From positions 1 through 64,000 of the forward strand of contig NZ_JSBW02000002.1 of assembly GCF_000772705.2 (NCBI RefSeq): a stretch of DNA of 64,000 nucleotides, in the 5' to 3' direction. The DNA comes from Xanthomonas vasicola (GTDB lineage: Bacteria > Pseudomonadota > Gammaproteobacteria > Xanthomonadales > Xanthomonadaceae). Every line of letters starts with the position of its first letter. Position 1 is the first letter of the stretch. The notes beneath the pieces were generated by a model. The model had not been told where the DNA came from. It worked only from the letters and a program-made list of their open reading frames with translations, and did not search any database. Made by a program: the position numbers and the translations under genes. This document shows, piece by piece, positions 56,491 through 64,000 of this stretch.

Positions 56491-57927
56491 ATGCGACCGC
56501 TGCCCACACTGCTGACTCTTTCGCTGGCCGCTGCCTTCGGCGGATTTGCCGCCACCGGCGTCAACGCCTGGCTCGACAACCGCGCCGAAGCCACGCCGCC
56601 GACCAATGCCGCCTTTACCCTGCCCACTGCCGCCGCGTTGCCGGCTGCAGTCGCCGGCCAGCCGGTGCCGTCACTGGCGCCGATGCTGCAGCAGGCGATG
56701 CCGGCAGTGGTGAGCGTCAACACCAAACAAGTGGTGCGCGTGCGCAATCCGTTCTTCAACGACCCGATCCTGCGCCGGCTGTTTCCGCAGGTGCCGCAGG
56801 ACCGCATCAACGAGTCGCTGGGGTCGGGCGTGATCATCGATGCGCAAAAGGGCTACGTGCTGACCAATCACCACGTCATCGAAAATGCCGACGACGTGCA
56901 GGTGACTCTCGGCGACGGGCGCACGGTCAAGGCCGACTTCATCGGCTCCGACGCCGATACCGATATCGCCTTGATCCGCATCAAGGCAGACAACCTCACC
57001 GACATCAAACTGGCCGACAGCAACGCGCTGCGCGTGGGCGACTTTGTGGTGGCGATCGGCAACCCGTTCGGCTTCACCCAGACCGTCACCTCCGGCATCG
57101 TTTCAGCGGTGGGGCGCAGCGGCATTCGTGGGTTGGGCTATCAGAACTTCATCCAGACCGATGCCTCGATCAACCCCGGCAACTCGGGCGGTGCGCTGGT
57201 CAATCTGCAAGGCCAGCTGGTGGGCATCAACACCGCTAGCTTCAACCCGCAGGGCAGTATGGCCGGCAATATCGGCCTGGGTCTGGCGATTCCGTCCAAC
57301 CTGGCGCGCAACGTGGTCGAGCAACTGGTGACCAAGGGCGTGGTCGTGCGCGGCACGCTTGGCCTGGAAACGCAGAACCTTACCCAACAGATGCTGCAGG
57401 GGCTGGGCGTGGATTCGTTGCGCGGCGCCTTGGTGACGCGCGTGTTGCCAGGTTCCGCAGCGGCCGCCGCAGGCGTGCAACCCGGTGATGTGGTGGTAGC
57501 GGCCAACGACCAGCGCGTGGACAGTGCCGAGGCGCTGCACAACTATGAAGGCCTGCAAGCCGTAGGCAGCGCGGTGACCTTGGACATCCGTCGCGACGGC
57601 AAGCCGCTCAAGCTCAAGGCCACGCTAAAAGAGCAGGACCGCGCGGTGACCGGCGACATGCTCGATCCACGTCTGACCGGCGCCACCTTCGTAGACCTGC
57701 CCGAATCGCTGCGTCAGTCCGGCATCACCGGGGTGATGGTGAGCGAGGTCAAACGTGGTGGTCGCGCCGCAGCCAATGGGTTGGTGACCGGCGATGTGAT
57801 CGTGGCCAGCAGCGTGGGCGAGTTTGCCGACCTTGCCAGCTGGCGCGCCAATTTCCAGCGCAAACCGCAGCAGCTGGTGGTGCGCATCTTGCGTGGCAAC
57901 GCGCAGTACGACGCGCTGATGCGTTGA
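56491..57927 (+). CDS. Periplasmic Do/DegQ-type serine protease (HtrA family, MucD-like)
   Basis: 478 residues. A signal or anchor segment (about 1-25) precedes a trypsin-like domain with all three catalytic residues: His in TNHHVIENADD (about 129), Asp in DTDIALIRI (about 157) and Ser in NPGNSGGAL (about 233). Two PDZ domains follow (about 285-375 and 395-470), the first with ALVTRVLPGSAAAAAGVQPGD (landmarks ALVTR and VQPGD). It degrades or refolds damaged envelope proteins. It stands alone here, divergent from the histone-like gene; no rpoE or mucA genes adjoin. Confidence 0.95.
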   Translation: MRPLPTLLTLSLAAAFGGFAATGVNAWLDNRAEATPPTNAAFTLPTAAALPAAVAGQPVPSLAPMLQQAMPAVVSVNTKQVVRVRNPFFNDPILRRLFPQVPQDRINESLGSGVIIDAQKGYVLTNHHVIENADDVQVTLGDGRTVKADFIGSDADTDIALIRIKADNLTDIKLADSNALRVGDFVVAIGNPFGFTQTVTSGIVSAVGRSGIRGLGYQNFIQTDASINPGNSGGALVNLQGQLVGINTASFNPQGSMAGNIGLGLAIPSNLARNVVEQLVTKGVVVRGTLGLETQNLTQQMLQGLGVDSLRGALVTRVLPGSAAAAAGVQPGDVVVAANDQRVDSAEALHNYEGLQAVGSAVTLDIRRDGKPLKLKATLKEQDRAVTGDMLDPRLTGATFVDLPESLRQSGITGVMVSEVKRGGRAAANGLVTGDVIVASSVGEFADLASWRANFQRKPQQLVVRILRGNAQYDALMR

Positions 57928-58043
57928 CACCCTGTGTACCCGCAATTGCTTCCACTAACGCCTCCTACACCCCCCCGATGCTATTGCTACTGCTCGACCG
58001 CACGTGAGTGGCGGCTGCCATCAATGACCGAAGGAGATATCGC

Positions 58044-58406
58044 ATGAGCCCCACCAATACCGATCAGCTGAAGGAAAACCTGAGCGAAGCCGGCACCCAC
58101 CTGAAGTCGGCAGCCAGCGCCGCCGGCGAAGCCGTCAAGGGCGCCACCAGCGCTGCTGGCGATGAGCTCAAGCTCGGTCGCGCCAACGTCAAGGCCGAAC
58201 TGTCGGACACCGCGCTGGCCGGCATGGCCGCAGCTGAGTTCGGCGGTGCCGCTGCCAAGGAACAGATGGACGTGCTGGTCGCCAAGGGCAACGATCTGCT
58301 GGAAAGCGCCACCGACCTGATCCGCGAGCGTCCACTGGCTGCCTTCGGCGTGGCCTTCGCCGCCGGCTGGGTCATTGCCAAGCTGGCACGTAGCAACGAC
58401 AACTAA
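58044..58406 (+). CDS. ElaB/YqjD-like (DUF883) small membrane protein
   Basis: 120 residues. A long amphipathic Ala/Glu/Lys helical region (about 5-90) contains LSEAGTHLKSAASAAGEAVKGA, and a C-terminal hydrophobic segment RPLAAFGVAFAAGWVIAKL acts as membrane tail. This is the ElaB/YqjD layout; E. coli YqjD binds ribosomes and the inner membrane in stationary phase. First gene of a three-gene unit with the YqjE-like and following genes (3-base gap, then 4-base overlap). An AGGAG ribosome-binding site precedes the ATG at 58044. Confidence 0.85.
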   Translation: MSPTNTDQLKENLSEAGTHLKSAASAAGEAVKGATSAAGDELKLGRANVKAELSDTALAGMAAAEFGGAAAKEQMDVLVAKGNDLLESATDLIRERPLAAFGVAFAAGWVIAKLARSNDN

Positions 58407-58409
58407 GTC

Positions 58410-58895
58410 GTGAGCGATCAGGCCTCTACAGCTGCCGGAACCGACGCGCCCAACGCGCGTGCGGAAACGCCAGGACTGGACGAAAGCGTACGTGCGGTCG
58501 GCGCTGCCGGGCGTGCAACGCTGGGCTCGGCCAAGGACACCAGTCGCGCATTGCGCCGGCTGGTGTCGGCCGATCTGCAACTGGCACGCAGCGCGTTCGG
58601 GCGCGGTTTGGCGTGGGCCTGCGTGGCCGTGGTGTTTGGTGCCTCGTCGTGGTTGTTGCTGGCCGGTGCGATCATCGCCCTGCTGCAACGTGCCGGGCTG
58701 TCGTGGTTCCAGGCGATGTTCTTTACTGCGCTGGCAAGTTTGTTGGTGACCGGCATCGCCGCGTGGCGGGTGTTCTTCTACTTCGACCACACCGGCCTCA
58801 ACGCAACGCGCCGTCAGCTCATCAAGTTGGGCATTTTCGATGACCCCAGCGAAGATGAAGATGCCGCGACGCCTGCCAGTGGAGCACGCACATGA
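58410..58895 (+). CDS. YqjE-like (phage-holin/DUF1469) membrane protein
   Basis: 161 residues with a GTG start at 58410. After a polar N-terminus come two hydrophobic segments (about 70-92 and 103-125) with FGRGLAWACVAVVFGASSWLLL, and an acidic C-terminal tail (DDPSEDEDAATP). This matches the YqjE family placed between YqjD and YqjK in many genomes. Its stop overlaps the next ATG by four bases, so translation is coupled. Role in membrane organisation inferred only. Confidence 0.85.
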   Translation: MSDQASTAAGTDAPNARAETPGLDESVRAVGAAGRATLGSAKDTSRALRRLVSADLQLARSAFGRGLAWACVAVVFGASSWLLLAGAIIALLQRAGLSWFQAMFFTALASLLVTGIAAWRVFFYFDHTGLNATRRQLIKLGIFDDPSEDEDAATPASGART

Positions 58896-59275
58896 AGTTT
58901 GGAACCTTGCGTCAGCGCGTCGAGCGCGCCGAGTTTCTGGTGGAAGGACGTGCGCAAGAGACGCGTCTGCATTGGAGTGAATTACGCCAGACCTGGCGTG
59001 CCGGCTGGTCCCCGCTGCGGATCGTGACAGTGGGCTTCGGGCTGGGGTTTGTCACCGGTCGCAACGAGCCGCAGGCCGCACTGGGCAGCATCGCCGGCAA
59101 GCTGGGCGGTATTCCGAAGATTCTGCAGATGATCAGCACGATCTCTGCATTGTTCACTGCGCACCGCGCGCAGGAAGCGTCCGACCAGGCCGAACGTGCG
59201 GCGGACAATGCCGAAGAAGTTGCATCTGATCCACCGGTTGCAGTGGTGCAGGTTCCGGTCGATCGCGCGGCCTGA
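58892..59275 (+). CDS. YqjK-position membrane-associated protein
   Basis: 127 residues, third gene of the yqjD-E-like operon. A charged N-terminus (RQRVERAEFLVEGRAQETRL) precedes a moderately hydrophobic Gly-rich stretch (about 44-78, VTVGFGLGFVTGR to IPKILQM) and a helical acidic tail. It is longer than E. coli YqjK and not obviously homologous, but has the same place. Function unknown. Confidence 0.75.
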   Translation: MKFGTLRQRVERAEFLVEGRAQETRLHWSELRQTWRAGWSPLRIVTVGFGLGFVTGRNEPQAALGSIAGKLGGIPKILQMISTISALFTAHRAQEASDQAERAADNAEEVASDPPVAVVQVPVDRAA

Positions 59276-59864
59276 CTCAGGCCAGCTGATCGCGGCGGCC
59301 GACGATCTGGTGGGCTGCCGCATTGAGTGGCAGCAGGTTTGAAGTCGCATCAACCAGCCGCTGAACCAGCGCAGCCGAAAAAGCACGCAATGGAAAGATG
59401 GGCGTGTTTAATTCTTGAGATGCCCGCAGCACTCGTGCAGTTGGTTCTGTGCTAGTTGGAGAGAATCAGTGCTAGACCACACCGGCTGATGATGTTTGCG
59501 CCATCGATATCCGTCAGACGACTGCTGGCTGTGTGTTGCTAACCCCTCTGAGGCTCAAAATGGATCGAGCGCCATCACCGGCCGCTCGATTTCGCAACGC
59601 TCGTCCGCCTGACCGCCACTCGCACGCAGTAGGCATGCTGGCACAGTCGAAGCTGTGCTTGCGCTGCGATCCCAGAGTTGCTGACAACGCCACCTTGACC
59701 ACCGACCCGGCCTCTGGAAACGGCATCAGTGCGCACGCGGCCGAGTTCGCCAGGCGACCACCCGCTCACTGACACCGCGCCCACAGATTCTGTGCGCACC
59801 GTTGACGCATTGGCCCGATAATGGCGCACCGCTGGCAGCACGCCAGTCTGCTGCCAGGGCGCGC
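59276..59864. other. Intergenic region, 589 bp
   Basis: No convincing gene. One inverted repeat, ATCGAGCG (59564-59571) / CGCTCGAT (59583-59590), with an 11-base loop. The transporter frame reaches upstream to 59802, but the Met at 59865 is a better start. Promoter for the transporter expected here. Confidence 0.4.
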
Positions 59865-60971
59865 ATGTCTCTTTCCGTCGACTCATCGGATGCCGCCGTA
59901 GCGGCAGATTCTCTTCCGCCCGCACCGGCGCCCCGCCCACGCGCACCTGCTTCGATGGTGGTGCTGGCCACGCTTGCCGTTGGCTACACGCTGTGGGCGG
60001 CGCAGACCATCATCCTGCCGGTCATGCTGGCCGCGTTTTTTGCATTGATCGGCAACCCAATCCTGCGTGGCCTGCGCAAGCTGTATATCCCGCGGTTTCT
60101 CGGCGCCTTACTCATCCTGTGCCTCGGCCTGGCCGGCACCGTAACCCTGGCCGTGCAATTGGCCGGCCCTGCCGCCGAGTGGGCGCAGCAGGCACCGCAG
60201 CAGATGCGCCAGATTGCGCGCGATGTACGCGATCTCACCAAGCCGGTGATGCAGGCCAATCAGGCGGCGGAAAATTTTGCACGCGCAGCCGGTGGCGAAG
60301 GCCAGCGCGGCGTGCAGATCGTGCGCACGCAGATGGACGACCCCTACAAGGCACTGGTGCGCACGCCCAAGCTGGCCGCCTCGGTGCTGGCGGTGGTGCT
60401 GCTGACGTTCTTTTTCATGGTGTACGGCGAAAGCCTGCAGCGGCATGCGATCGCCTTGCTGCCGAATCGACAGCAGCAACGCTTCACCACTGAAATCATG
60501 CTGGACATCGAACGCGAGGTTTCGCGCTACGTGCTCACCATCAGCGTGATCAATACGCTGGTCGGGCTGGTGTTTGCCGGCATTTTGTATGCGCTGAAGA
60601 TTCCGCTGCCCGAAGCGATCTTGTGGGGCACCGTGGTAGCGCTGCTGAATTTTGCGCCGTATGTAGGTCCGTTGATCGGCGTGATGCTGATGCTACTGAT
60701 GGGGTTTGTGGAATTCCGCGGCACCTTGTCTTCGCTGTTGCCGGCAATCCTGTACCTGGCGCTGCACACCATCGAAGGCCAGGTGGTCACCCCCATCGTG
60801 CTGGGCCGGCGCATGGCGATCTCACCGCTGATGCTGATCCTGGCGCTCATGCTGTTTGGCTGGGCGTGGGGCATGGTGGGCCTGCTGCTGGCGGTGCCGC
60901 TGCTGGTCTGCATCAAGATGGTGCTGAGCCGAGTGGAAGGCATGCAGCGCTGGGCGCGGTTGCTTGAGTAA
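59865..60971 (+). CDS. AI-2E family transporter (PerM/TqsA-like)
   Basis: 368 residues, with about eight membrane segments, typical of the AI-2E exporter/PerM family. The N-terminal Ala/Pro-rich 30 residues are cytoplasmic. Conserved-looking stretches include PVMLAAFFALIGNPILRGL and, later, PLPEAILWGTVVALLNFAPYVGP (landmarks PEAILWG and NFAPYVGP), a family hallmark, then EGQVVTPIVLGRRMAISPL. Some members export autoinducer-2, others act as Na+/H+ antiporters; not distinguishable here. The GGGGATT repeats lie 10 bases past its stop. Confidence 0.9.
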   Translation: MSLSVDSSDAAVAADSLPPAPAPRPRAPASMVVLATLAVGYTLWAAQTIILPVMLAAFFALIGNPILRGLRKLYIPRFLGALLILCLGLAGTVTLAVQLAGPAAEWAQQAPQQMRQIARDVRDLTKPVMQANQAAENFARAAGGEGQRGVQIVRTQMDDPYKALVRTPKLAASVLAVVLLTFFFMVYGESLQRHAIALLPNRQQQRFTTEIMLDIEREVSRYVLTISVINTLVGLVFAGILYALKIPLPEAILWGTVVALLNFAPYVGPLIGVMLMLLMGFVEFRGTLSSLLPAILYLALHTIEGQVVTPIVLGRRMAISPLMLILALMLFGWAWGMVGLLLAVPLLVCIKMVLSRVEGMQRWARLLE

Positions 60972-60973
60972 CC

Positions 60974-61098
60974 GGGAATCGGGATTGGGGATTGGGGATT
61001 GGGGATTGGGGATTGGGGATTCGCAAAGGCTCCTACGCAGCAGCCCTGCAGCCGCGCTGCTTTACCCATTCTCCATTCCCGACTCCCTATTCCCGGCA
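60974..61098. repeat. GGGAAT/ATTCCC inverted-repeat element, copy 2, with heptamer expansion
   Basis: Left arm GGGAATC then GGGATT then five perfect GGGGATT heptamers (60987-61021). Right arm about 61070-61098 (CATTCTCCATTCCCGACTCC, then CTATTCCCGGCATT) is complementary to the GGGAAT-type arm. Interior about 61022-61069. It corresponds to the element at 7453-7570. Lies between the transporter and HAD genes; the expansion is confined to one arm. Confidence 0.75.
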
Positions 61099-61111
61099 TT
61101 ACAATCGAGCG

Positions 61112-61849
61112 ATGAGCTTCCACATCCGCGCCATCACTCTCGACCTCGACGATACGTTGTGGCCCTTTGCGCCGATCGGGGCGCGGATCGATCAGGTGCT
61201 GTACGACTGGATGCGCGAGCACAGTCCGGTCACCGCCGAGCGCTTTCCGGTAGAGGCAATGCGCGAGCTGCGTGAGCGTAGCTTTGCCGACAACCCGCAC
61301 CTGCATCACGACCTCAGCGCGCTGCGTCGGTTGACGCTGGAAATGGCGTTGCGCGACAGCGGTGGCGATCTGGCGTTGCTGGAGCCGGCCTATGAAGTCT
61401 TCTATGCCGCGCGCAACCAGGTGGAATGCTATCCGGACGCGCTCGATGCACTGGCGCGCATCGCCGCGCATGTGTCGGTGGCCGCACTCAGTAACGGCAA
61501 TGCCGATCTGCAGCGCATCGGGCTGATGCACCACTTCGCGTTTCAGCTGGGCTCGCGCGAACACGGCAGCGCAAAACCCGACCCGAGCATCTTCCTGGCC
61601 GCCTGCGCCAAGCTTGAGGTGCCGCCTTCGGAAGTGCTGCATGTAGGCGACCATGTGCGTATGGACGTGCTAGGTGCGCTGGATGCCGGCCTGCGCGCTT
61701 GCTGGATCAACCGCGAAGGGGCGGTGTGGTCGCACCCCACCCAGCAACCGGATCTGGAATTCGACAGCATGACCGGGCTGGCCGATTGGCTGGACGCGCA
61801 GCAGCCGCACCCCGGCCCCGCGCACGCCGGCATCACCCTTCCCGCCTGA
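61112..61849 (+). CDS. HAD-family hydrolase (YjjG/pyrimidine 5'-nucleotidase-like)
   Basis: 245 residues from the ATG at 61112. HAD motif I LDLDDTLWP (about 9-17), motif II Ser/Asn in AALSNGN (about 126), motif III Lys in SAKPDPSIF (about 148) and motif IV HVGDHVRMD (about 172). The cap is the helical C1 type. DDTLW and HVGDHxxxDVLGALDAG resemble house-cleaning nucleotidases. Start verified by length and motif positions; upstream in-frame codons lie inside the GGGAAT element. Followed 40 bases on by the aminopeptidase gene. Confidence 0.9.
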   Translation: MSFHIRAITLDLDDTLWPFAPIGARIDQVLYDWMREHSPVTAERFPVEAMRELRERSFADNPHLHHDLSALRRLTLEMALRDSGGDLALLEPAYEVFYAARNQVECYPDALDALARIAAHVSVAALSNGNADLQRIGLMHHFAFQLGSREHGSAKPDPSIFLAACAKLEVPPSEVLHVGDHVRMDVLGALDAGLRACWINREGAVWSHPTQQPDLEFDSMTGLADWLDAQQPHPGPAHAGITLPA

Positions 61850-61889
61850 GCCCATTGCTCGGCGCACGGCGCCGCATTCGAGGATTCCT

Positions 61890-63260
61890 ATGTCGCACCT
61901 CACCGGTTTCATCGATTCCAACGCCGCGGCCTTGCCGCTGTATGTGCTCGACCGCGAGAGCTTTACGCGCTGGTGCGCGGAGCAGCCCACCCGTGTGCTT
62001 TCGTGGGCGCAGGCGCAGCGTTTCGATGCCGCGCCGGGCAGCGCGCTGTTGTTGCCAGGCGACAACGGGCTGGCCGGGGCGATCCTCGGTATCGGCGACC
62101 GTGCAGATGCCTACGCTTACGCGCACGCGCCGATGGCATTGCCGCCGGCCAGCCGCTGGACGCTGGCCAACTCGCTGAGCGATGCCGAGCGGGCGTTGCT
62201 GCATCTGGGCTGGGGATTGGGCGCTTATCGCTTCGCGCGTTATCGCAAGGTGCCGCGTGCGCCGGCCGAACTGGCAGCCACGCCGTCGGCACAGACGCGC
62301 GCCTTGATCGAGGCCTACCTGCAGGTGCGCGACTGGGTTAATACGCCTACCGAAGACATGGGCCCGCAGCATCTGGAAGACGCCACGCGCGCAGTGGGCC
62401 AAGCGCATGGCGCGCAGGTCAATGCGATCGTCGGCGAGGCATTGCTGGCGCAGAACTTCCCTACCATCCATGCCGTGGGGCGTGCGTCGCATCGCGCGCC
62501 GCGCTTGATTGAGTTGCAGTGGGGCGACACGGCACATCCGCATCTGGTGCTGGTCGGCAAGGGCGTGTGCTTCGATACCGGCGGGCTGGATCTGAAGCCG
62601 GCCGATGGCATGCGCAACATGAAAAAGGACATGGGCGGCGCAGCGCATGCGTTGGCGCTGGCCGGGTTGGTGATGGCACAGCAGCTGCCGGTGCGGCTGA
62701 CGCTGTTGATTGCGGCAGTGGAAAATGCGGTGGGCCCGGATGCGTTCCGCCCCGGCGAGGTGATCACCACCCGCGCCGGCGTGACGGTGGAAGTGGACAA
62801 CACCGATGCCGAAGGCCGCTTGGTCTTATGCGATGCGCTGAGCTATGCCACCGAGCAGCGCCCGGACCTGATCCTGGATTTCGCCACGCTCACCGGTGCG
62901 GCACGCATCGCACTGGGCCCGGACTTGCCCGCGCTGTTCGCCAACGACGATGCGCTGGCCCAGGCCTGGATCAGCGCCGGCGAACAGACCCGCGACCCGG
63001 TGTGGCGCATGCCGCTATGGCGCCCATACCTGCGCTATCTCAACAGCCATGTTGCCGATATGGCCAACGCCGGCTCGCGCATGGCAGGCGCCGTCACCGC
63101 CGCGCTGTATCTGGAACGCTTCGTGGCCCCGGGCCAACACTGGGCGCATCTGGACGTCTATGCCTGGAACGACAGTGACCGCCCCGGCCGCCCAGCCGGC
63201 GGCGAAGCGCTGGCCCTGCGCTCGGCGTTCGCGATGCTGCAGCAGCGTTACGGCGGCTGA
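61890..63260 (+). CDS. M17 leucyl aminopeptidase
   Basis: 456 residues, shorter than PepA (about 500) and like the PepB branch. The catalytic C-terminal domain has the two-metal motifs GKGVCFDTGGLDLKP (about 225), KKDMGGAAHA (about 245) and NTDAEGRLVLCDALSYA (about 305). The N-terminal domain (1-160) is the variable one. It releases N-terminal amino acids from peptides in the cytoplasm and forms hexamers. A convergent anti-sigma-type gene ends 46 bases downstream. Confidence 0.94.
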   Translation: MSHLTGFIDSNAAALPLYVLDRESFTRWCAEQPTRVLSWAQAQRFDAAPGSALLLPGDNGLAGAILGIGDRADAYAYAHAPMALPPASRWTLANSLSDAERALLHLGWGLGAYRFARYRKVPRAPAELAATPSAQTRALIEAYLQVRDWVNTPTEDMGPQHLEDATRAVGQAHGAQVNAIVGEALLAQNFPTIHAVGRASHRAPRLIELQWGDTAHPHLVLVGKGVCFDTGGLDLKPADGMRNMKKDMGGAAHALALAGLVMAQQLPVRLTLLIAAVENAVGPDAFRPGEVITTRAGVTVEVDNTDAEGRLVLCDALSYATEQRPDLILDFATLTGAARIALGPDLPALFANDDALAQAWISAGEQTRDPVWRMPLWRPYLRYLNSHVADMANAGSRMAGAVTAALYLERFVAPGQHWAHLDVYAWNDSDRPGRPAGGEALALRSAFAMLQQRYGG

Positions 63261-63305
63261 GCGCGGCAGCGGAAAGCAATCACTCCACGCCTTCCGCTGT
63301 GCTGA

Positions 63306-64000
63306 TCATCCCTGGCTACGCAATAACGGCGCAATCATGCGCATGCGTGTTTGCGTCGCCGGGCCGACCAGTGCGAACGCGGTATCGCCTTCGGCCCAGT
63401 ACTGCGCCAACAGACGGCCATCGCGACGTTCGCCACTCGGCATCGGACCGCTGCGTGGGCGCAGATACAGGCCAATGCGCGCGCCGTCGGCATCGCTGTA
63501 GACCAGCATCGCGGCTGCGCCCTCCGGTGTCGACAGTAACTGCCCGCCGCGCAGCGTATAGCCTTGCGCACGCAGATCCGGCACGACGCCTTCGTTGCCG
63601 AAATGCGTGCGCAACCACGGTTCCAACTCCGCGCGGTGCTGCACGTCCAACGCAACGCCCTGATGCGTGGCGGCGTCGGCGAACAGGCGGTACGCGGCCA
63701 CTGCATCGGCCATCGGCACGCGTTGGCTGGCGACCCGGCTCGCATGCAGCTGCCAGCCCAGCCCGGTACCCAGGCCTAGTGCCAGCACGCAACTGGCGGA
63801 CACAGCAAATACGGCACGCCGGCGTTGTTGCAGGCCACGGCGAATGGCCGCAGGTGTGAATGCAACCGCGCTCAGCTCCGGCGCCAGGCCTGCATGCGTG
63901 GCACGTAGCGCTTCGGCATCGCGCTTCCAGCCAGCCACGCGCGCGGCCTGCGCGGGATGCGCCTGCAACCAGGCTGCCACTGCTACGTGTTGCTCCGCCC
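63306..64000 (-). CDS. FecR-like anti-sigma/transmembrane regulator, 5' end outside window
   Basis: At least 231 residues in frame through the right edge; the N-terminus lies outside. The part seen starts in a DUF4880-like region (WLQAHPAQAARVAGW), then one membrane helix (about 60-80 of the visible part: VFAVSASCVLALGLGTGLGW) and a periplasmic domain. A GTG at 63980 is in frame but upstream codons continue the domain (AEQHVAV), so it is not the start. Anti-sigma regulators of this type usually follow an ECF sigma gene, expected just beyond 64000. Confidence 0.8.
   Translation of the reverse strand, partial: AEQHVAVAAWLQAHPAQAARVAGWKRDAEALRATHAGLAPELSAVAFTPAAIRRGLQQRRRAVFAVSASCVLALGLGTGLGWQLHASRVASQRVPMADAVAAYRLFADAATHQGVALDVQHRAELEPWLRTHFGNEGVVPDLRAQGYTLRGGQLLSTPEGAAAMLVYSDADGARIGLYLRPRSGPMPSGERRDGRLLAQYWAEGDTAFALVGPATQTRMRMIAPLLRSQG

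Noticed and set aside
60974-61098. CRISPR array
   Set aside because: The GGGGATT units are contiguous heptamers without spacers, and no cas genes are present.
63980-63980. GTG at 63980 as start of the anti-sigma-type gene
   Set aside because: Codons upstream to the window edge are open and continue the N-terminal domain, so the true start is outside the window.

Overview
The window is GC-rich chromosomal DNA, and its gene content and order point to Xanthomonas or a very close relative in the Xanthomonadaceae. The main reasons are the blocks coaBC-dut-algC-like, argS-SPOR, glnB/ubiK/comM and a desaturase/reductase/TetR trio, together with GGGAAT/ATTCCC inverted intergenic elements and a GlcNAc-type TGGTATT operator. 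Species was not resolved. Genes are dense and nearly all housekeeping. I saw no tRNA, CRISPR array, prophage or intact insertion sequence.

Layout. 1-388: leftward rRNA-type promoters. 389-6329: tyrS, an M23 murein endopeptidase, anmK, a small ribbon-helix-helix-like protein and ampG, i.e. a peptidoglycan cleavage and recycling group. 6649-8933: xthA, pyrE and a DUF4124-like secreted protein. 9049-11119: chromosomal parA-parB and a helix-hairpin-helix protein. 11324-13733: a nucleotide-sugar epimerase, then a GT2 glycosyltransferase overlapping a LAB_N membrane protein. 13734-14708: diverged repeats of about 90 bp leading into a REP-associated transposase (RAYT) relative that has lost its catalytic residues. 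14817-18914: coaBC-dut-algC-like operon (leftward). 19011-23849: radC, argS, a SPOR protein, a secreted protein and an SDR reductase.

24020-28000 is the most accessory part. A GT1 glycosyltransferase lies between two genes that each lost their middle: an acyltransferase-3 gene (first about 30 and last about 40 codons remain) and a nonribosomal peptide synthetase (condensation domain and start of adenylation joined out of frame to a thioesterase). It looks like a decayed glycolipopeptide or modified-peptide locus.

28712-31693: divergent speA and speE (polyamines) with a REP-like palindrome between them. 32288-35098: PH/SHOCT protein, a frameshifted outer-membrane barrel gene and a small lipopolysaccharide-kinase-like protein. 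35312-37480: secreted GH84 N-acetylglucosaminidase preceded by two operator-like TGGTATT direct repeats. 37924-41555: glnB, ubiK, comM, lipocalin and a 58-residue protein. 41939-46514: CSS/EAL phosphodiesterase, then desaturase, ferredoxin-type reductase and divergent TetR regulator. 47241-48860: a slipin fragment and rtcB. 49067-55124: envelope and stress-type small proteins, an overlapping DUF3182/hydrolase pair, a DUF4142 lipoprotein and a TIGR01777 epimerase. 55397-59275: histone-H1-like protein with 11-residue repeats, an HtrA-type protease and a three-gene membrane operon. 59865-64000: AI-2E-family transporter, HAD phosphatase, M17 aminopeptidase, and an anti-sigma-type gene running off the right edge.

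The best candidates for new biology are the catalytically dead RAYT relative with its repeats, a pair of dispersed palindromic elements of about 140 bp (32091-32230 and 37771-37912) that each sit just 3' of a leftward gene, the double operator in front of the GH84 gene, and the LEA-like repeat histone. I did not find a clearly new multi-gene defence or biosynthetic system. All family calls are by eye, without database searches.
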